Shown: piece after piece, positions 7,015-14,130 of the stretch
Numbering within the stretch: the first letter of the stretch is position 1
Layout: every line of letters begins with the position of its first letter
NCBI GenBank assembly: GCA_947451445.1
Contig: CANFZJ010000027.1
Span: forward strand, 1 to 15,937
DNA length: 15,937 nt
Origin: Comamonadaceae bacterium
Lineage (GTDB): Bacteria > Pseudomonadota > Gammaproteobacteria > Burkholderiales > Burkholderiaceae_C
Direction of reading: 5' to 3'
Notes under the pieces: model-generated
What the model saw: the letters and a program-made list of their open reading frames with translations, nothing else
Told to the model about the DNA's origin: nothing
The model's database searches: none
Program-made: the position numbers and the translations under genes

Positions 7015-7967
7015 ACGGGGCGTTTTTCAATGTCTCTTAGTGCCGCTTCAAAGTGTTCAAAGCGGAAGCGGTAACCCTCGCCCAGCAGGCGTTGGGGCAC
7101 CACGCGCTGGCCTTCGGTCAGCAGCGTGGCCTGCTCGCCCAGCAGCATATCCAACAGCGCGCCGGGCACCGGCAAGGCCAGCGGGCAGTGCATGACGGCA
7201 CAGGCGATGTGGGTGAATTCTCGCTGGGTAATTGGCAGCGGTGCAGTCAGGTTGTAGGGGCCGGTGGGCAGCAAAGCCGGGGCGGCGTCCAGGCGGGACA
7301 GCAAGTGGGCCACCACGCCCAGCACATCGTCCAGGTGTACCCAGCTCAACACCTGGTCGCCCCGGCCGGTCTGCGTGCCCAGGCCAAAGCGAAAGGGTTG
7401 CAGCATCTTGGGCAGCGCACCCTGCGTGCCCAGCACTACGCCCAGGCGCACGGTCGCCACCGCCACGCCGTAGGCCGACATGCCCTGCGCTGTTTGCTCC
7501 CAGCGCTGGCACAGCTCGGACATAAAAATAGGCTGGGGCGGCGCGTCTTCGCCCAGCGCGGCCGGGTCGCCCGGCGGCTGGGTGCCGTAGTAGCCAATGG
7601 CCGACGCCGACAGCAGCCAGCGTGGCCGCTGCGCGGCCTGGGCCACCCAGTCCACCAGCGCCTGCGTGACCCCGCTGCGGCTGGCGTGCAGCACCTGCTG
7701 GCGCGCGGCGGTCCAGCGCGGGCCCAGCACCGGTTCACCAGAAAAGTTAAGGATGGCGTCAAACGCCGCGTCGGGCTCCAGCTCGGCCAGGCTGGTGACC
7801 AGCTGCACCGCCGGCCCGTACATCTGCAAGCCCTTGGCCCGGCTGCGTACCCACAACGTCAACCGATGGCCCTGCGCCAGCAGCGATTGGCACAAAGCCT
7901 GGCCCAGAAAACCCGTGCCTCCGGTCACAAGAAAGCGATGGACAGGGTTCGCGGTGGTGGCTGGCAT
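7011..7967 (-). CDS. TIGR01777/YfcH-family SDR nucleotide-sugar epimerase-like protein
   Basis: A 318-residue extended short-chain dehydrogenase-like protein. The NAD(P)-binding loop TGGTGFLG is at 15-22, the active-site region SASAIGYYG at 120-128, and SWVHLDDV at 208-215. The C-terminus from about residue 270 (GALLDMLLGEQATLLTEGQR to GYRFRFEHFEAAL) matches the small DUF1731 domain found at the end of this family. Relatives include E. coli YfcH and cell-division-inhibitor-like SulA homologues of cyanobacteria and plants, with no firm biochemical role. GGAA lies shortly upstream of the ATG. It follows the LysR gene by 45 nt and overlaps the kinase gene by 4 nt, making it the first gene of a probable three-gene operon. 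Confidence 0.9.
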   Translation of the reverse strand: MPATTANPVHRFLVTGGTGFLGQALCQSLLAQGHRLTLWVRSRAKGLQMYGPAVQLVTSLAELEPDAAFDAILNFSGEPVLGPRWTAARQQVLHASRSGVTQALVDWVAQAAQRPRWLLSASAIGYYGTQPPGDPAALGEDAPPQPIFMSELCQRWEQTAQGMSAYGVAVATVRLGVVLGTQGALPKMLQPFRFGLGTQTGRGDQVLSWVHLDDVLGVVAHLLSRLDAAPALLPTGPYNLTAPLPITQREFTHIACAVMHCPLALPVPGALLDMLLGEQATLLTEGQRVVPQRLLGEGYRFRFEHFEAALRDIEKRPV

Positions 7968-8012
7968 GGAGTTCCATTTTCCGGGATTGAGGAGCCGATT
8001 GTGGCGTAAACC

Positions 8013-8945
8013 CTAGGGTGCGAGCCGCTCGCGCATAAACAAATCCGCACACACCCCGCGCAGCCAGCGGCTGCCCACGTCATGGTGGTAGCGGTAGTAC
8101 CAGTACTGCTTGACGGTGAACGGCGGTATCGGCACCGGGCAGGCCAGTACCCGCAGCCCGGCGGCCTGGGCCAGGGTCTCGCCGATATGGCGCGGCAGGG
8201 TGGCCACCAGGTCGTTGTTCGACACGATGGCCGACAGGCCCAGAAAACCGGGTAGCTCCAGCAGCACCCGGCGCTGCACCCCCAGGTTCTTCAGCGCCGT
8301 GTCCAGCAGCTGGTAGCCGGTGCCATTGACGATGCCGATATGCGCCTCGGCCAGGTAGTCGTCCAGCGTGAAGCGGCTGCCGATACGGGGATGCTGGGCA
8401 TCGGCCAGGCACACCCAGTCCTGGTCGAACAAGGCTTGCTGGTAAAAACCGGCCTCTTGCCCTACCTCCAGCCCGCGCACCAGGCCCAGCGCCAGGTCGG
8501 CCTCGCCGGACTGCAGCGCGGGCACCAGGCTGGCGTCCATGGTGGCCGCCTCCAGCCGCACCTGCGGGGCCAGCGCGTGCACCTGCGAAAACAGCCGGGG
8601 CAGCAGTGTGATGTGGCTGGCGTCGGTCATGAAGATGCGGAATTCGCGCGTCGAATGGGCCGGGTCGAACACCGCCTCGGGTTCGGACAGGCGGCGCAGT
8701 CCCTCCAGCACCTCGCGTACGGTGGCGATCAGCCCGTCGGTACGGGGGGTGGGCTGCATGCCCTCGGGCGTGCGCACAAACAGCGGGTCGCCCAGCTGCT
8801 GGCGCAAGCGGCCCAGCCAAATACTGACCGTGGGCTGGCTCTGGCCCAGTTGCTCGGCCGCCCGGGTCACGCTGCGCGTGGTGTAGAGCACATCGAGCAA
8901 GCGCAGCAGCTTGGCATCCAGCAAGGCGGGGTCGGCAAGCACCAT
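8013..8945 (-). CDS. LysR-family transcriptional regulator (aromatic-catabolism type)
   Basis: A 310-residue regulator. The winged helix-turn-helix spans about 11-67 (LLDVLYTTRSVTRAAEQLGQ then PTVSIWLGRLRQQLGDPLFV). The co-inducer domain from ~100 on (REFRIFMTDASHITLLPRLF) resembles the NahR/LinR/PcpR group that responds to aromatic or chloroaromatic compounds. It is divergent from the VOC gene at 9017 across a 71-bp gap, the usual arrangement for a LysR protein and its target, so that gene is its likely regulon member. The ATG at 8945 has no clear ribosome-binding site. Family assignment is secure; the inducer is not known. Confidence 0.92.
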   Translation of the reverse strand: MVLADPALLDAKLLRLLDVLYTTRSVTRAAEQLGQSQPTVSIWLGRLRQQLGDPLFVRTPEGMQPTPRTDGLIATVREVLEGLRRLSEPEAVFDPAHSTREFRIFMTDASHITLLPRLFSQVHALAPQVRLEAATMDASLVPALQSGEADLALGLVRGLEVGQEAGFYQQALFDQDWVCLADAQHPRIGSRFTLDDYLAEAHIGIVNGTGYQLLDTALKNLGVQRRVLLELPGFLGLSAIVSNNDLVATLPRHIGETLAQAAGLRVLACPVPIPPFTVKQYWYYRYHHDVGSRWLRGVCADLFMRERLAP

Positions 8946-9016
8946 TTGTTTTTGGAATGAAGTGTATTTTTTCCATTGTATTTATCGCATAAGTATCCGG
9001 GCTTAGGATTCAGCCC
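8946..9016. promoter_or_regulatory. Divergent LysR/VOC intergenic control region
   Basis: This 71-bp AT-richer gap should hold both promoters and the LysR operator. A candidate dyad is TGGAA (8953-8957) and TTCCA (8971-8975), spaced 13 bp, loosely of LysR-site size. Immediately before the VOC ATG, GGGCT (8999-9003) can pair with AGCCC (9012-9016), placing the AGGA ribosome-binding site (9005-9008) in the hairpin loop. No confident -35/-10 pair was found. Confidence 0.4.
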
Positions 9017-9898
9017 ATGCACGCCCCCTTTCACCGCGCCGACGAAGACATCGGCAACATCGTCGAGTTCGGCCACGCCAACATCCGTGTGCCCGACCAG
9101 CAGCAGGCGCTACTTTTCTACATGCTGGGCCTGGGCCTGACCCGCGACCCCTACCAACGCACCGGCGTGGACAACGCCTGGATCAACGTCGGCAGCAGCC
9201 AGTTCCACCTACCGGTGGGCCCGGCACAGGTGCTGCGCGGGGTGGTCGGCCTGGTCATGCCGGATGTGGACGCTCTGGCCGCCCGGCTGGCACGCGTGGC
9301 CCCCCGCCTGGCGGGCACGCAGTTTGCCTTTTCCCGCCAGGGCGACACCGTGTATGCCACCTGCCCCTGGGGCAACCGCATCCGCGTGCATGCACCCGAC
9401 CCGGCCCGCTTTGGCCGCCTCCAGCTGGGTATGCCGTATGTGCAGATCGACACCGCGCTAGGCAGCGCCACCGGTATTGCCCGTTTCTACCGCGACGTGC
9501 TGGGCACGCAGGCCCATACCGGCGTGGACAGCGAAGGCGTGTACGCCCGCGTCCCGGCGGGCCTGGGTGAGAGCCTGCTGTTCCGCGAAACCGCACGCCC
9601 GCTGCCGCCCTACGATGGCCACCACGTGCAGATCACCGTGGCCGATTTCTCCGGCCCGCACCAACGCCTGCTGGCGCGCGGCCTGGTGACCGAAGAAAGC
9701 GACCAGAGCCAGTACCGCTTTCAGGACATCACCGACCTGGACAGCGGCCAGGTGCTGGCCACGCTGGAGCACGAGGTGCGCAGCATGCGCCACCCCATGT
9801 ACGCCCGCCGCCTGGTCAACCGCGACCCGCTACGCGACGGCGACGGCTTTGCCAGCGGCTACGAGGACATGCCGATCCGGCTACCTGAACGCTCTTAA
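9017..9898 (+). CDS. Two-module VOC-family (extradiol dioxygenase/glyoxalase fold) protein
   Basis: A 293-residue vicinal-oxygen-chelate protein with two beta-alpha-beta-beta-beta modules, about residues 16-128 and 138-255. Candidate metal ligands are H20 (FGHANIRV), H64 (QFHLPVG), H202/H203 (DGHHVQITV) and E251/E253 (LATLEHEV). The second module starts with PYVQID, where a ligand His might be expected, so the metal site is not certain. Such proteins include ring-cleaving dioxygenases and glyoxalase-like isomerases. Size and layout recall type I extradiol dioxygenases, but the reaction is unproven. The start at 9017 has AGGA 8 nt upstream. It is divergent from a NahR/LinR-like LysR gene, which supports a role in aromatic compound use. 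Confidence 0.78.
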   Translation: MHAPFHRADEDIGNIVEFGHANIRVPDQQQALLFYMLGLGLTRDPYQRTGVDNAWINVGSSQFHLPVGPAQVLRGVVGLVMPDVDALAARLARVAPRLAGTQFAFSRQGDTVYATCPWGNRIRVHAPDPARFGRLQLGMPYVQIDTALGSATGIARFYRDVLGTQAHTGVDSEGVYARVPAGLGESLLFRETARPLPPYDGHHVQITVADFSGPHQRLLARGLVTEESDQSQYRFQDITDLDSGQVLATLEHEVRSMRHPMYARRLVNRDPLRDGDGFASGYEDMPIRLPERS

Positions 9899-9910
9899 AA
9901 AGATAGCTAT

Positions 9911-9941
9911 CTGCGCAGGTGGAATATGCGCTGATGCTCTA
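9911..9941 (+). repeat. Copy C of the palindromic intergenic repeat
   Basis: Lies in the 44-bp gap between the convergent VOC and amidohydrolase genes. It begins CTGCGCAGGTGGAATATGCG. Its inner part nearly matches copy D read on the other strand, sharing GCGCA, the GGAAT core and TGCGC. The right end is more diverged (CTGATGCTCTATTT). A GATAGCTATC palindrome sits just left of it (9902-9911). Confidence 0.6.
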
Positions 9942-9942
9942 T

Positions 9943-10785
9943 TTAGTCAGAAAACCCGAACAGCCGCCGGGGGGTGTCCCACCACACGGCTTGGCGGGCG
10001 GCGGGGTCGGGGACCAGGCGCTCGAACAGGGCCAGCAGCGGGCCGTAGTCGATGCGCGCCGGGGCCCGCAGAAAGGGCCAGTCTGACGCCCAGACCAGGT
10101 TCTGCGGGGTATAGACGTCCAGCAGCGCCTGCACAAACGGCCAAGCGTCAGGGTGCGGAAACGGCTGGGCGGAAGTCTTCACCAGGCTGGACAGCTTGAC
10201 GACACTGCGGCCCGTTTCGGCCAACGCCAGCAGCGCGGCAAAGCCCGGCTGGCCCACGCCAGCCTGCGGGTTGGGCCGACCGCAGTGGTCGAACAACAGG
10301 CGCGCGCCACTGTCTACCAGCAGGGGTTTCAACGGCACCAGTTGGTCGTGCTCCACCTGCACCTGGGCCCACATGTCCAGCTGGCGCAGGCGGTCCAGCA
10401 GCGGCGCGGCGGCGCGGTAAAAGTCCACCCCCAGCAGCGCCACATTCAGGGTCACACCCACCACGCCTGCGGCTTGCAGGTCTTGCAGCTCGCCCAGGCT
10501 GGCGTCGTTGCGCACCACGGCCACGCCCTTGTAGCGGCCTGCGCTGTGGGCGACTGCGTCCAGCAGGCAGCGGTTGTCCAGCCCGTAGCCCGAATTGGGG
10601 CCGACGATCAGCGCGTGGTGCACGCCATGCGCGTCCAGCACCTGGCCGAGCAAGGCAGCGGGGGCGATTTCTGCACCTGCAGGCTTGTAAAAACTGTCCG
10701 CCGGGTAGGGGAAGCGGGCCGGGTCAAACACGTGTACGTGGCAGTCCACCATGCGTTGGGGGGCGGTGGTTAGCAAGCTATCCAT
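9943..10785 (-). CDS. Amidohydrolase_2 family hydrolase (2-pyrone-4,6-dicarboxylate lactonase-like)
   Basis: A 280-residue metal-dependent TIM-barrel hydrolase of the PF04909 family. It has metal-binding H16-V-H18 in VDCHVHVFD near the N-terminus, LLFDHCGRP in the middle, and conserved D235 in VWASDWPF. The C-terminus ARQAVWWDTPRRLFGF follows the usual family ending. LigI-like members open lactones such as 2-pyrone-4,6-dicarboxylate; others are decarboxylases or hydrolases, so the substrate is open. The ATG at 10785 was chosen because GGAGA lies 8 nt upstream and the HxH motif then falls at the expected place. A longer frame reaching 10923 would run through the divergent promoter region. It is divergent from the CoA-dependent operon at 10983. 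Confidence 0.85.
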   Translation of the reverse strand: MDSLLTTAPQRMVDCHVHVFDPARFPYPADSFYKPAGAEIAPAALLGQVLDAHGVHHALIVGPNSGYGLDNRCLLDAVAHSAGRYKGVAVVRNDASLGELQDLQAAGVVGVTLNVALLGVDFYRAAAPLLDRLRQLDMWAQVQVEHDQLVPLKPLLVDSGARLLFDHCGRPNPQAGVGQPGFAALLALAETGRSVVKLSSLVKTSAQPFPHPDAWPFVQALLDVYTPQNLVWASDWPFLRAPARIDYGPLLALFERLVPDPAARQAVWWDTPRRLFGFSD

Positions 10786-10891
10786 GCGGGAATCTCCTTC
10801 AATCAAACGACGGTAGGGCCAGGGCTGCGCCGCGTCCATGGCCTCACAGCAATACCGAATATTGTGCCCGGCAGCAGGCCGTGCCATTTCA

Positions 10892-10925
10892 AAATGCAAT
10901 GGAATGTATTGCAAGCATTGCATTT
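10892..10925. promoter_or_regulatory. Palindromic ATTGCA operator candidate in the divergent promoter region
   Basis: AAATGCAATG (10892-10901) is exactly reverse-complemented by CATTGCATTT (10916-10925), with 14 nt between. A third half-site, ATTGCA (10908-10913), lies inside, so there are three copies: one inverted and two direct 9 bp apart. It sits between the amidohydrolase and the dehydrogenase operon, 58 nt before the latter's start. This is a likely binding site for a dimeric regulator. Which regulator is unknown; the sequence upstream of the TetR gene does not repeat the motif. Confidence 0.55.
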
Positions 10926-10982
10926 ACAACATGTGCACCATTTCCTACGATCGCCCTCCATTGAGCCAACAAGGAGACGGTC

Positions 10983-11927
10983 TTGAAAATCTGCGTACTG
11001 GGTGCCGGTGCCCTGGGGTGTGCCATCGGCAGCGTGCTGACCGAGGACGGGCACGAAGTCTGGCTGGTCAACCGGGGCCAGGCCCATGTGGACGCCATGC
11101 GCCAACACGGCCTGCGGGTGCGTGACCACAACGGCGACCGCAGCATGGCGGTGCGCGCCCCCACCCAAGCCGCAGAAGTGGGCGTGGTGGATCTGGTGGT
11201 GGTGCTGGTCAAGTCCTTCCACACCCGCCAGGCCATGGCGTCGGCGCTGTCCGTGGTGGGCCCGCACACCGCCGTGCTGTCGCTGCAAAACGGGCTGGGC
11301 CACGAGGACGTGCTGGCCGACGTGGTGGGCCGCCAGCACGTACTGGCAGGCAAAACCTACGCAGGCGGCGTGCTGCTCGGCCCCGGCCACATCCTGGCAG
11401 GCACACAGGGCAAGGAAACGTTTATCGGCGAGCTGGATGGCCAGATCAGCGAACGCGTGCAGCGCATTGCCGCCGCCTTCAACCACGCCGGGCTGGCCAC
11501 CACCGTCAGCGACAACATCCTGGGCACCATGTGGGACAAGCTGCTGGTCAACGTGGCCACCGGTGCGCTCAGCGGCATCACCCGGCTGGCCTATGGCGAG
11601 CTGTATGCCGTACCCGAAGTCGAAGCCTGCGCCGTCGCGGCCGTTGCCGAGGCGATGGCCGTGGCCCAGGCGGCGGGCATCCGGCTGGCCACCACCCAAG
11701 CGCAGCAGGCCTGGGCCAAGGCCGCCGAGGGCCTGCCCGCCAGCTTCAAGGCGTCCATGCTGCAAAGCCTGGAAAAAGGCTCGGTCACCGAGGTGGATTA
11801 CGTCAACGGCGCGGTGGTGCGCTGGGGTGCCAAACACGGCGTGCCCACCCCGGTCAACCAGGCCCTGGTGGCCTGCATCAAGGGCATCGAACGCGCCCTG
11901 CCCCCCGTAAAAACCAAAGGAGACTGA
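10983..11927 (+). CDS. 2-dehydropantoate 2-reductase-like dehydrogenase (PanE/ApbA family)
   Basis: A 314-residue NAD(P)H-dependent ketopantoate-reductase-family protein. Its Rossmann loop GAGALG is at 7-12. The two catalytic residues of the family are present: K186 in WDKLLVNVATGALSGI and E270 in TEVDYVNGAVV. The start is TTG at 10983, with a strong AAGGAGA six to seven nt upstream. True PanE makes pantoate for coenzyme A. This copy heads an operon with CoA-transferase and hydratase genes, so it more likely acts on another 2-keto or 2-hydroxy acid in catabolism; that is an inference. The next gene begins 2 nt after its stop. Expression probably depends on the ATTGCA palindrome upstream. Confidence 0.85.
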   Translation: MKICVLGAGALGCAIGSVLTEDGHEVWLVNRGQAHVDAMRQHGLRVRDHNGDRSMAVRAPTQAAEVGVVDLVVVLVKSFHTRQAMASALSVVGPHTAVLSLQNGLGHEDVLADVVGRQHVLAGKTYAGGVLLGPGHILAGTQGKETFIGELDGQISERVQRIAAAFNHAGLATTVSDNILGTMWDKLLVNVATGALSGITRLAYGELYAVPEVEACAVAAVAEAMAVAQAAGIRLATTQAQQAWAKAAEGLPASFKASMLQSLEKGSVTEVDYVNGAVVRWGAKHGVPTPVNQALVACIKGIERALPPVKTKGD

Positions 11928-11929
11928 AC

Positions 11930-12334
11930 ATGGCAAACAGCCAAAAATCCTACGTCGAACACGTCGCACTGCGCGTCAAAGACATTCAGTGGCACATCCA
12001 CTTCTTCTACGAGGTGCTGGGCATGGATGTGCGCGAAATCGACGGCCCCACCGACGCCCCGCACCAGTACTGGACGCTGGGCGGCCTGCAGCTGATGAGC
12101 ACACCCGGCTTTACCGCCCCGCCCAGCGTTGAGGCAGGCTGGCTGGCCCATCTGGGCATCATGGTCGATGACCTGGAAGCCGCCCTGCGCGACGCCCAAG
12201 CCTGGGGCGTGACCCCCCTGCCCCAGGGCCGCAACTGGCTGCAGCTGCCCGACGGCCTGGCGATCGAGCTGATCCAGGCCAGCCCCCACACCGTAAGCCA
12301 GGTGCTGGCCATCAACCCCCGCGCACACAGTTGA
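11930..12334 (+). CDS. Small single-module VOC/glyoxalase-like protein
   Basis: A 134-residue VOC-fold protein, the size of one glyoxalase module, which usually works as a dimer. Likely metal ligands are H11 (YVEHVALRV), H74 (LAHLGIMVDD) and E113 (LAIELIQAS). Candidate activities of the family include glyoxalase, epimerase (for example methylmalonyl-CoA epimerase-like) and dioxygenase; sequence alone does not choose. The ATG at 11930 has GGAG 7 nt upstream and lies 2 nt after the dehydrogenase stop, so it is the second gene of the operon. A longer frame into the dehydrogenase gene was ignored. Confidence 0.82.
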   Translation: MANSQKSYVEHVALRVKDIQWHIHFFYEVLGMDVREIDGPTDAPHQYWTLGGLQLMSTPGFTAPPSVEAGWLAHLGIMVDDLEAALRDAQAWGVTPLPQGRNWLQLPDGLAIELIQASPHTVSQVLAINPRAHS

Positions 12335-12340
12335 ACCACC

Positions 12341-12829
12341 ATGAACCCACGCGACATCCCCAAAATCCAGTTCAGCAGCCCCGAAAAATACTGGGACGAC
12401 GCCCGCATCGGCGACAGCTGCACCAGCCCGACCTATGTGGTCACCGGTGAACGCATCGACGCCTATGCCGAAATCACTGGCGACTACACGCCCGTGCATG
12501 TGGACGAGGCCTACGCCAAGGCCTCGCACTTTGGCTGCCGCGTAGCCCACGGCCTGATGGGCCAGTCGGTGGCCGACGGGTTGAAGACGCAGAGCGAATA
12601 CCGCTTTCTGCCCGGCATGTCGCTGGGCTGGACCTGGGACTTCTTGCTGCCCATCCAGATTGGCGACGTGCTGCGCGTGCGCTTCACCGTAGGCAGCATG
12701 CGCGCCAGCAAAAGCAAACCCGGCTGGGGCATCGTGGTGCTGCCGTCCGAACTGCTGAACCAGCACGGCCAGGTGGTGCAGCGCGGCGAACACCGCCTGA
12801 TGGTGCCGCGCCGTCCTGGCACGTGCTAA
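12341..12829 (+). CDS. MaoC-like (hot-dog fold) acyl-CoA hydratase/dehydratase
   Basis: A 162-residue single hot-dog protein of the MaoC/R-specific enoyl-CoA hydratase family. The hydratase motif is GDYTPVHVDEAYA with catalytic D48 and H53, followed by FGCRVAHGLMGQS, the usual continuation. It would add water to, or remove it from, a CoA thioester. This fits the CoA-transferase encoded next; the two together resemble gene pairs for mesaconyl-CoA or itaconyl-CoA type steps, but no lyase of those pathways is in view. It starts 6 nt after the VOC gene with no strong ribosome-binding site, suggesting translational coupling. Confidence 0.87.
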   Translation: MNPRDIPKIQFSSPEKYWDDARIGDSCTSPTYVVTGERIDAYAEITGDYTPVHVDEAYAKASHFGCRVAHGLMGQSVADGLKTQSEYRFLPGMSLGWTWDFLLPIQIGDVLRVRFTVGSMRASKSKPGWGIVVLPSELLNQHGQVVQRGEHRLMVPRRPGTC

Positions 12830-12848
12830 ACCCATTGCTACAACATTC

Positions 12849-12879
12849 ATAGCTGCCCGCGCACATTCCATCTGCGCCA
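12849..12879 (-). repeat. Copy D of the palindromic intergenic repeat (inverted)
   Basis: Read on the minus strand it begins TGGCGCAGATGGAATGTGCG and ends GCAGCTAT, matching copies A-C. It lies inside the operon, between the MaoC and CoA-transferase genes. It ends 2 nt before the AGGA (12882-12885) that serves as the CoA-transferase ribosome-binding site, so a folded repeat could affect that gene's translation or mRNA processing. Confidence 0.65.
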
Positions 12880-12891
12880 ACAGGATATTTC

Positions 12892-14118
12892 ATGCCAAAC
12901 TCTCAACAAGACCTGCCGCTCAAGGGCTTTCGCGTGGTGGACTACAGCCACTTTCTGGCCGGGCCGTATGTGGGGCGCTGCCTGGCCGCCCTGGGCGCGG
13001 AGGTGATCAAGGTGGAGCGCCCCGGCGCGGGCGATGCGGGCCGCCAGCACGCCTGGTTTGTGGGCGACTACAGCGGCTACTTTTTGCAGCAGAACATGGG
13101 CAAACGCGGCCTGTGCGTCAACACCAAGGATGCACGCGGCAAAGAGTTGATCCAGAAGCTGATGGACAGTGCCGATGTGTTCATTGAAAACTACCGCCCC
13201 GGCGCGCTCAACAAGCTGGGGCTGGGCTATGCCGAGCTGGCCGCGCGCAACCCGGGGCTGGTGTACTGCAGCATCTCTGCCTACGGCCACACCGGCCCGG
13301 ACGCGCACCGCGCCGGTTTCGGCCTGATCGCCGAGGCCAAGAGCGGCATCATGCACATGGTGGGCAACCCGGGTGAAGCACCGCCGCTGCTGCGCATTTC
13401 GCTGGGCGATATGTACACCGGCATCCACGCGGTGGCGGCCATCAACGCTGCGCTGCTGGGCCGCGTCAAGTCCGGCAAGGGCCAGCACATCGACATGGCG
13501 CTGTACGACACGCTGGTGTCCATGCACGAATACGCAGTGCAGTGCTACACGCTGTCCGGCGGCACAGAGGTGCCGGTGCAGACCGGGCACGACATGCCCA
13601 ACTCCACCCTGTACGGCGTGTTCCGCGCCCTGGACGGCGACCTGGTGATTGCCGCCCAGGTAGACGACGCCTGGAAGCGCTTTGCCGCCCTGGTGGAGCG
13701 CAGTGGTGGCCCGGCCGGCTTTGGGGCCGATACGCGCTACCACAGCAACACCGGACGCAACGCGCACCGGCTGGACATTCTGCCGGTGGTCAAGGCCTGG
13801 GTGGCGGCCCAGCCGGTACAGCAGGTACTGGCCGCGCTGGACAGCATCGACGTGCCCTGCGCCAAGGTGCAGCGCATAGACGAGGTGCTGGCCGACCCGC
13901 AGATCCAGGCGCGCGGCATGGTCATCGAGCAAGAGCACCCGGTGCTGGGCAAGATCCGGCTGCCGAACCTGCCGTTCCGTTTCTCCGGGTTTGACACCCT
14001 GACCCAGCAGGTCGCGCCCGATCTGGGCCAGCACAACGCCGAAATCGCCGAAAGCCTGGGCTTCAGCGCTGCCGAAATCGCCGCCATGCAGGCCGACGGC
14101 GTGCTGTTTGGCCAATAA
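12892..14118 (+). CDS. CaiB/BaiF (class III) CoA-transferase
   Basis: A 408-residue family III CoA-transferase, which moves CoA between carboxylic acids through an aspartyl-CoA anhydride. The N-terminus FRVVDYSHFLAGPYVGRCLA and AEVIKVERPGAGD are typical, as are ENYRPGALNKLGLGY and CSISAYGHTGP. The catalytic Asp is D173 in ISLGDMYTGIHA. Length matches the family (formyl-CoA transferase is ~428). The ATG at 12892 has AGGA 6 nt upstream. It probably activates the acid taken up by the TRAP transporter encoded downstream, with succinyl-CoA or another thioester as donor. The acid cannot be named from the sequence. Confidence 0.92.
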   Translation: MPNSQQDLPLKGFRVVDYSHFLAGPYVGRCLAALGAEVIKVERPGAGDAGRQHAWFVGDYSGYFLQQNMGKRGLCVNTKDARGKELIQKLMDSADVFIENYRPGALNKLGLGYAELAARNPGLVYCSISAYGHTGPDAHRAGFGLIAEAKSGIMHMVGNPGEAPPLLRISLGDMYTGIHAVAAINAALLGRVKSGKGQHIDMALYDTLVSMHEYAVQCYTLSGGTEVPVQTGHDMPNSTLYGVFRALDGDLVIAAQVDDAWKRFAALVERSGGPAGFGADTRYHSNTGRNAHRLDILPVVKAWVAAQPVQQVLAALDSIDVPCAKVQRIDEVLADPQIQARGMVIEQEHPVLGKIRLPNLPFRFSGFDTLTQQVAPDLGQHNAEIAESLGFSAAEIAAMQADGVLFGQ

Positions 14119-14130
14119 AGAAAACCCACC

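Noticed and set aside
10786..10923. N-terminal extension of the amidohydrolase to 10923
   Set aside because: It would translate the palindromic promoter region, while the ATG at 10785 has a strong GGAGA site and puts HxH where the family expects it.
10803..11969. 388-codon minus-strand frame opposite the PanE-like gene
   Set aside because: It is a shadow of a gene with a complete Rossmann fold and catalytic residues on the other strand, and it overlaps the divergent promoter.
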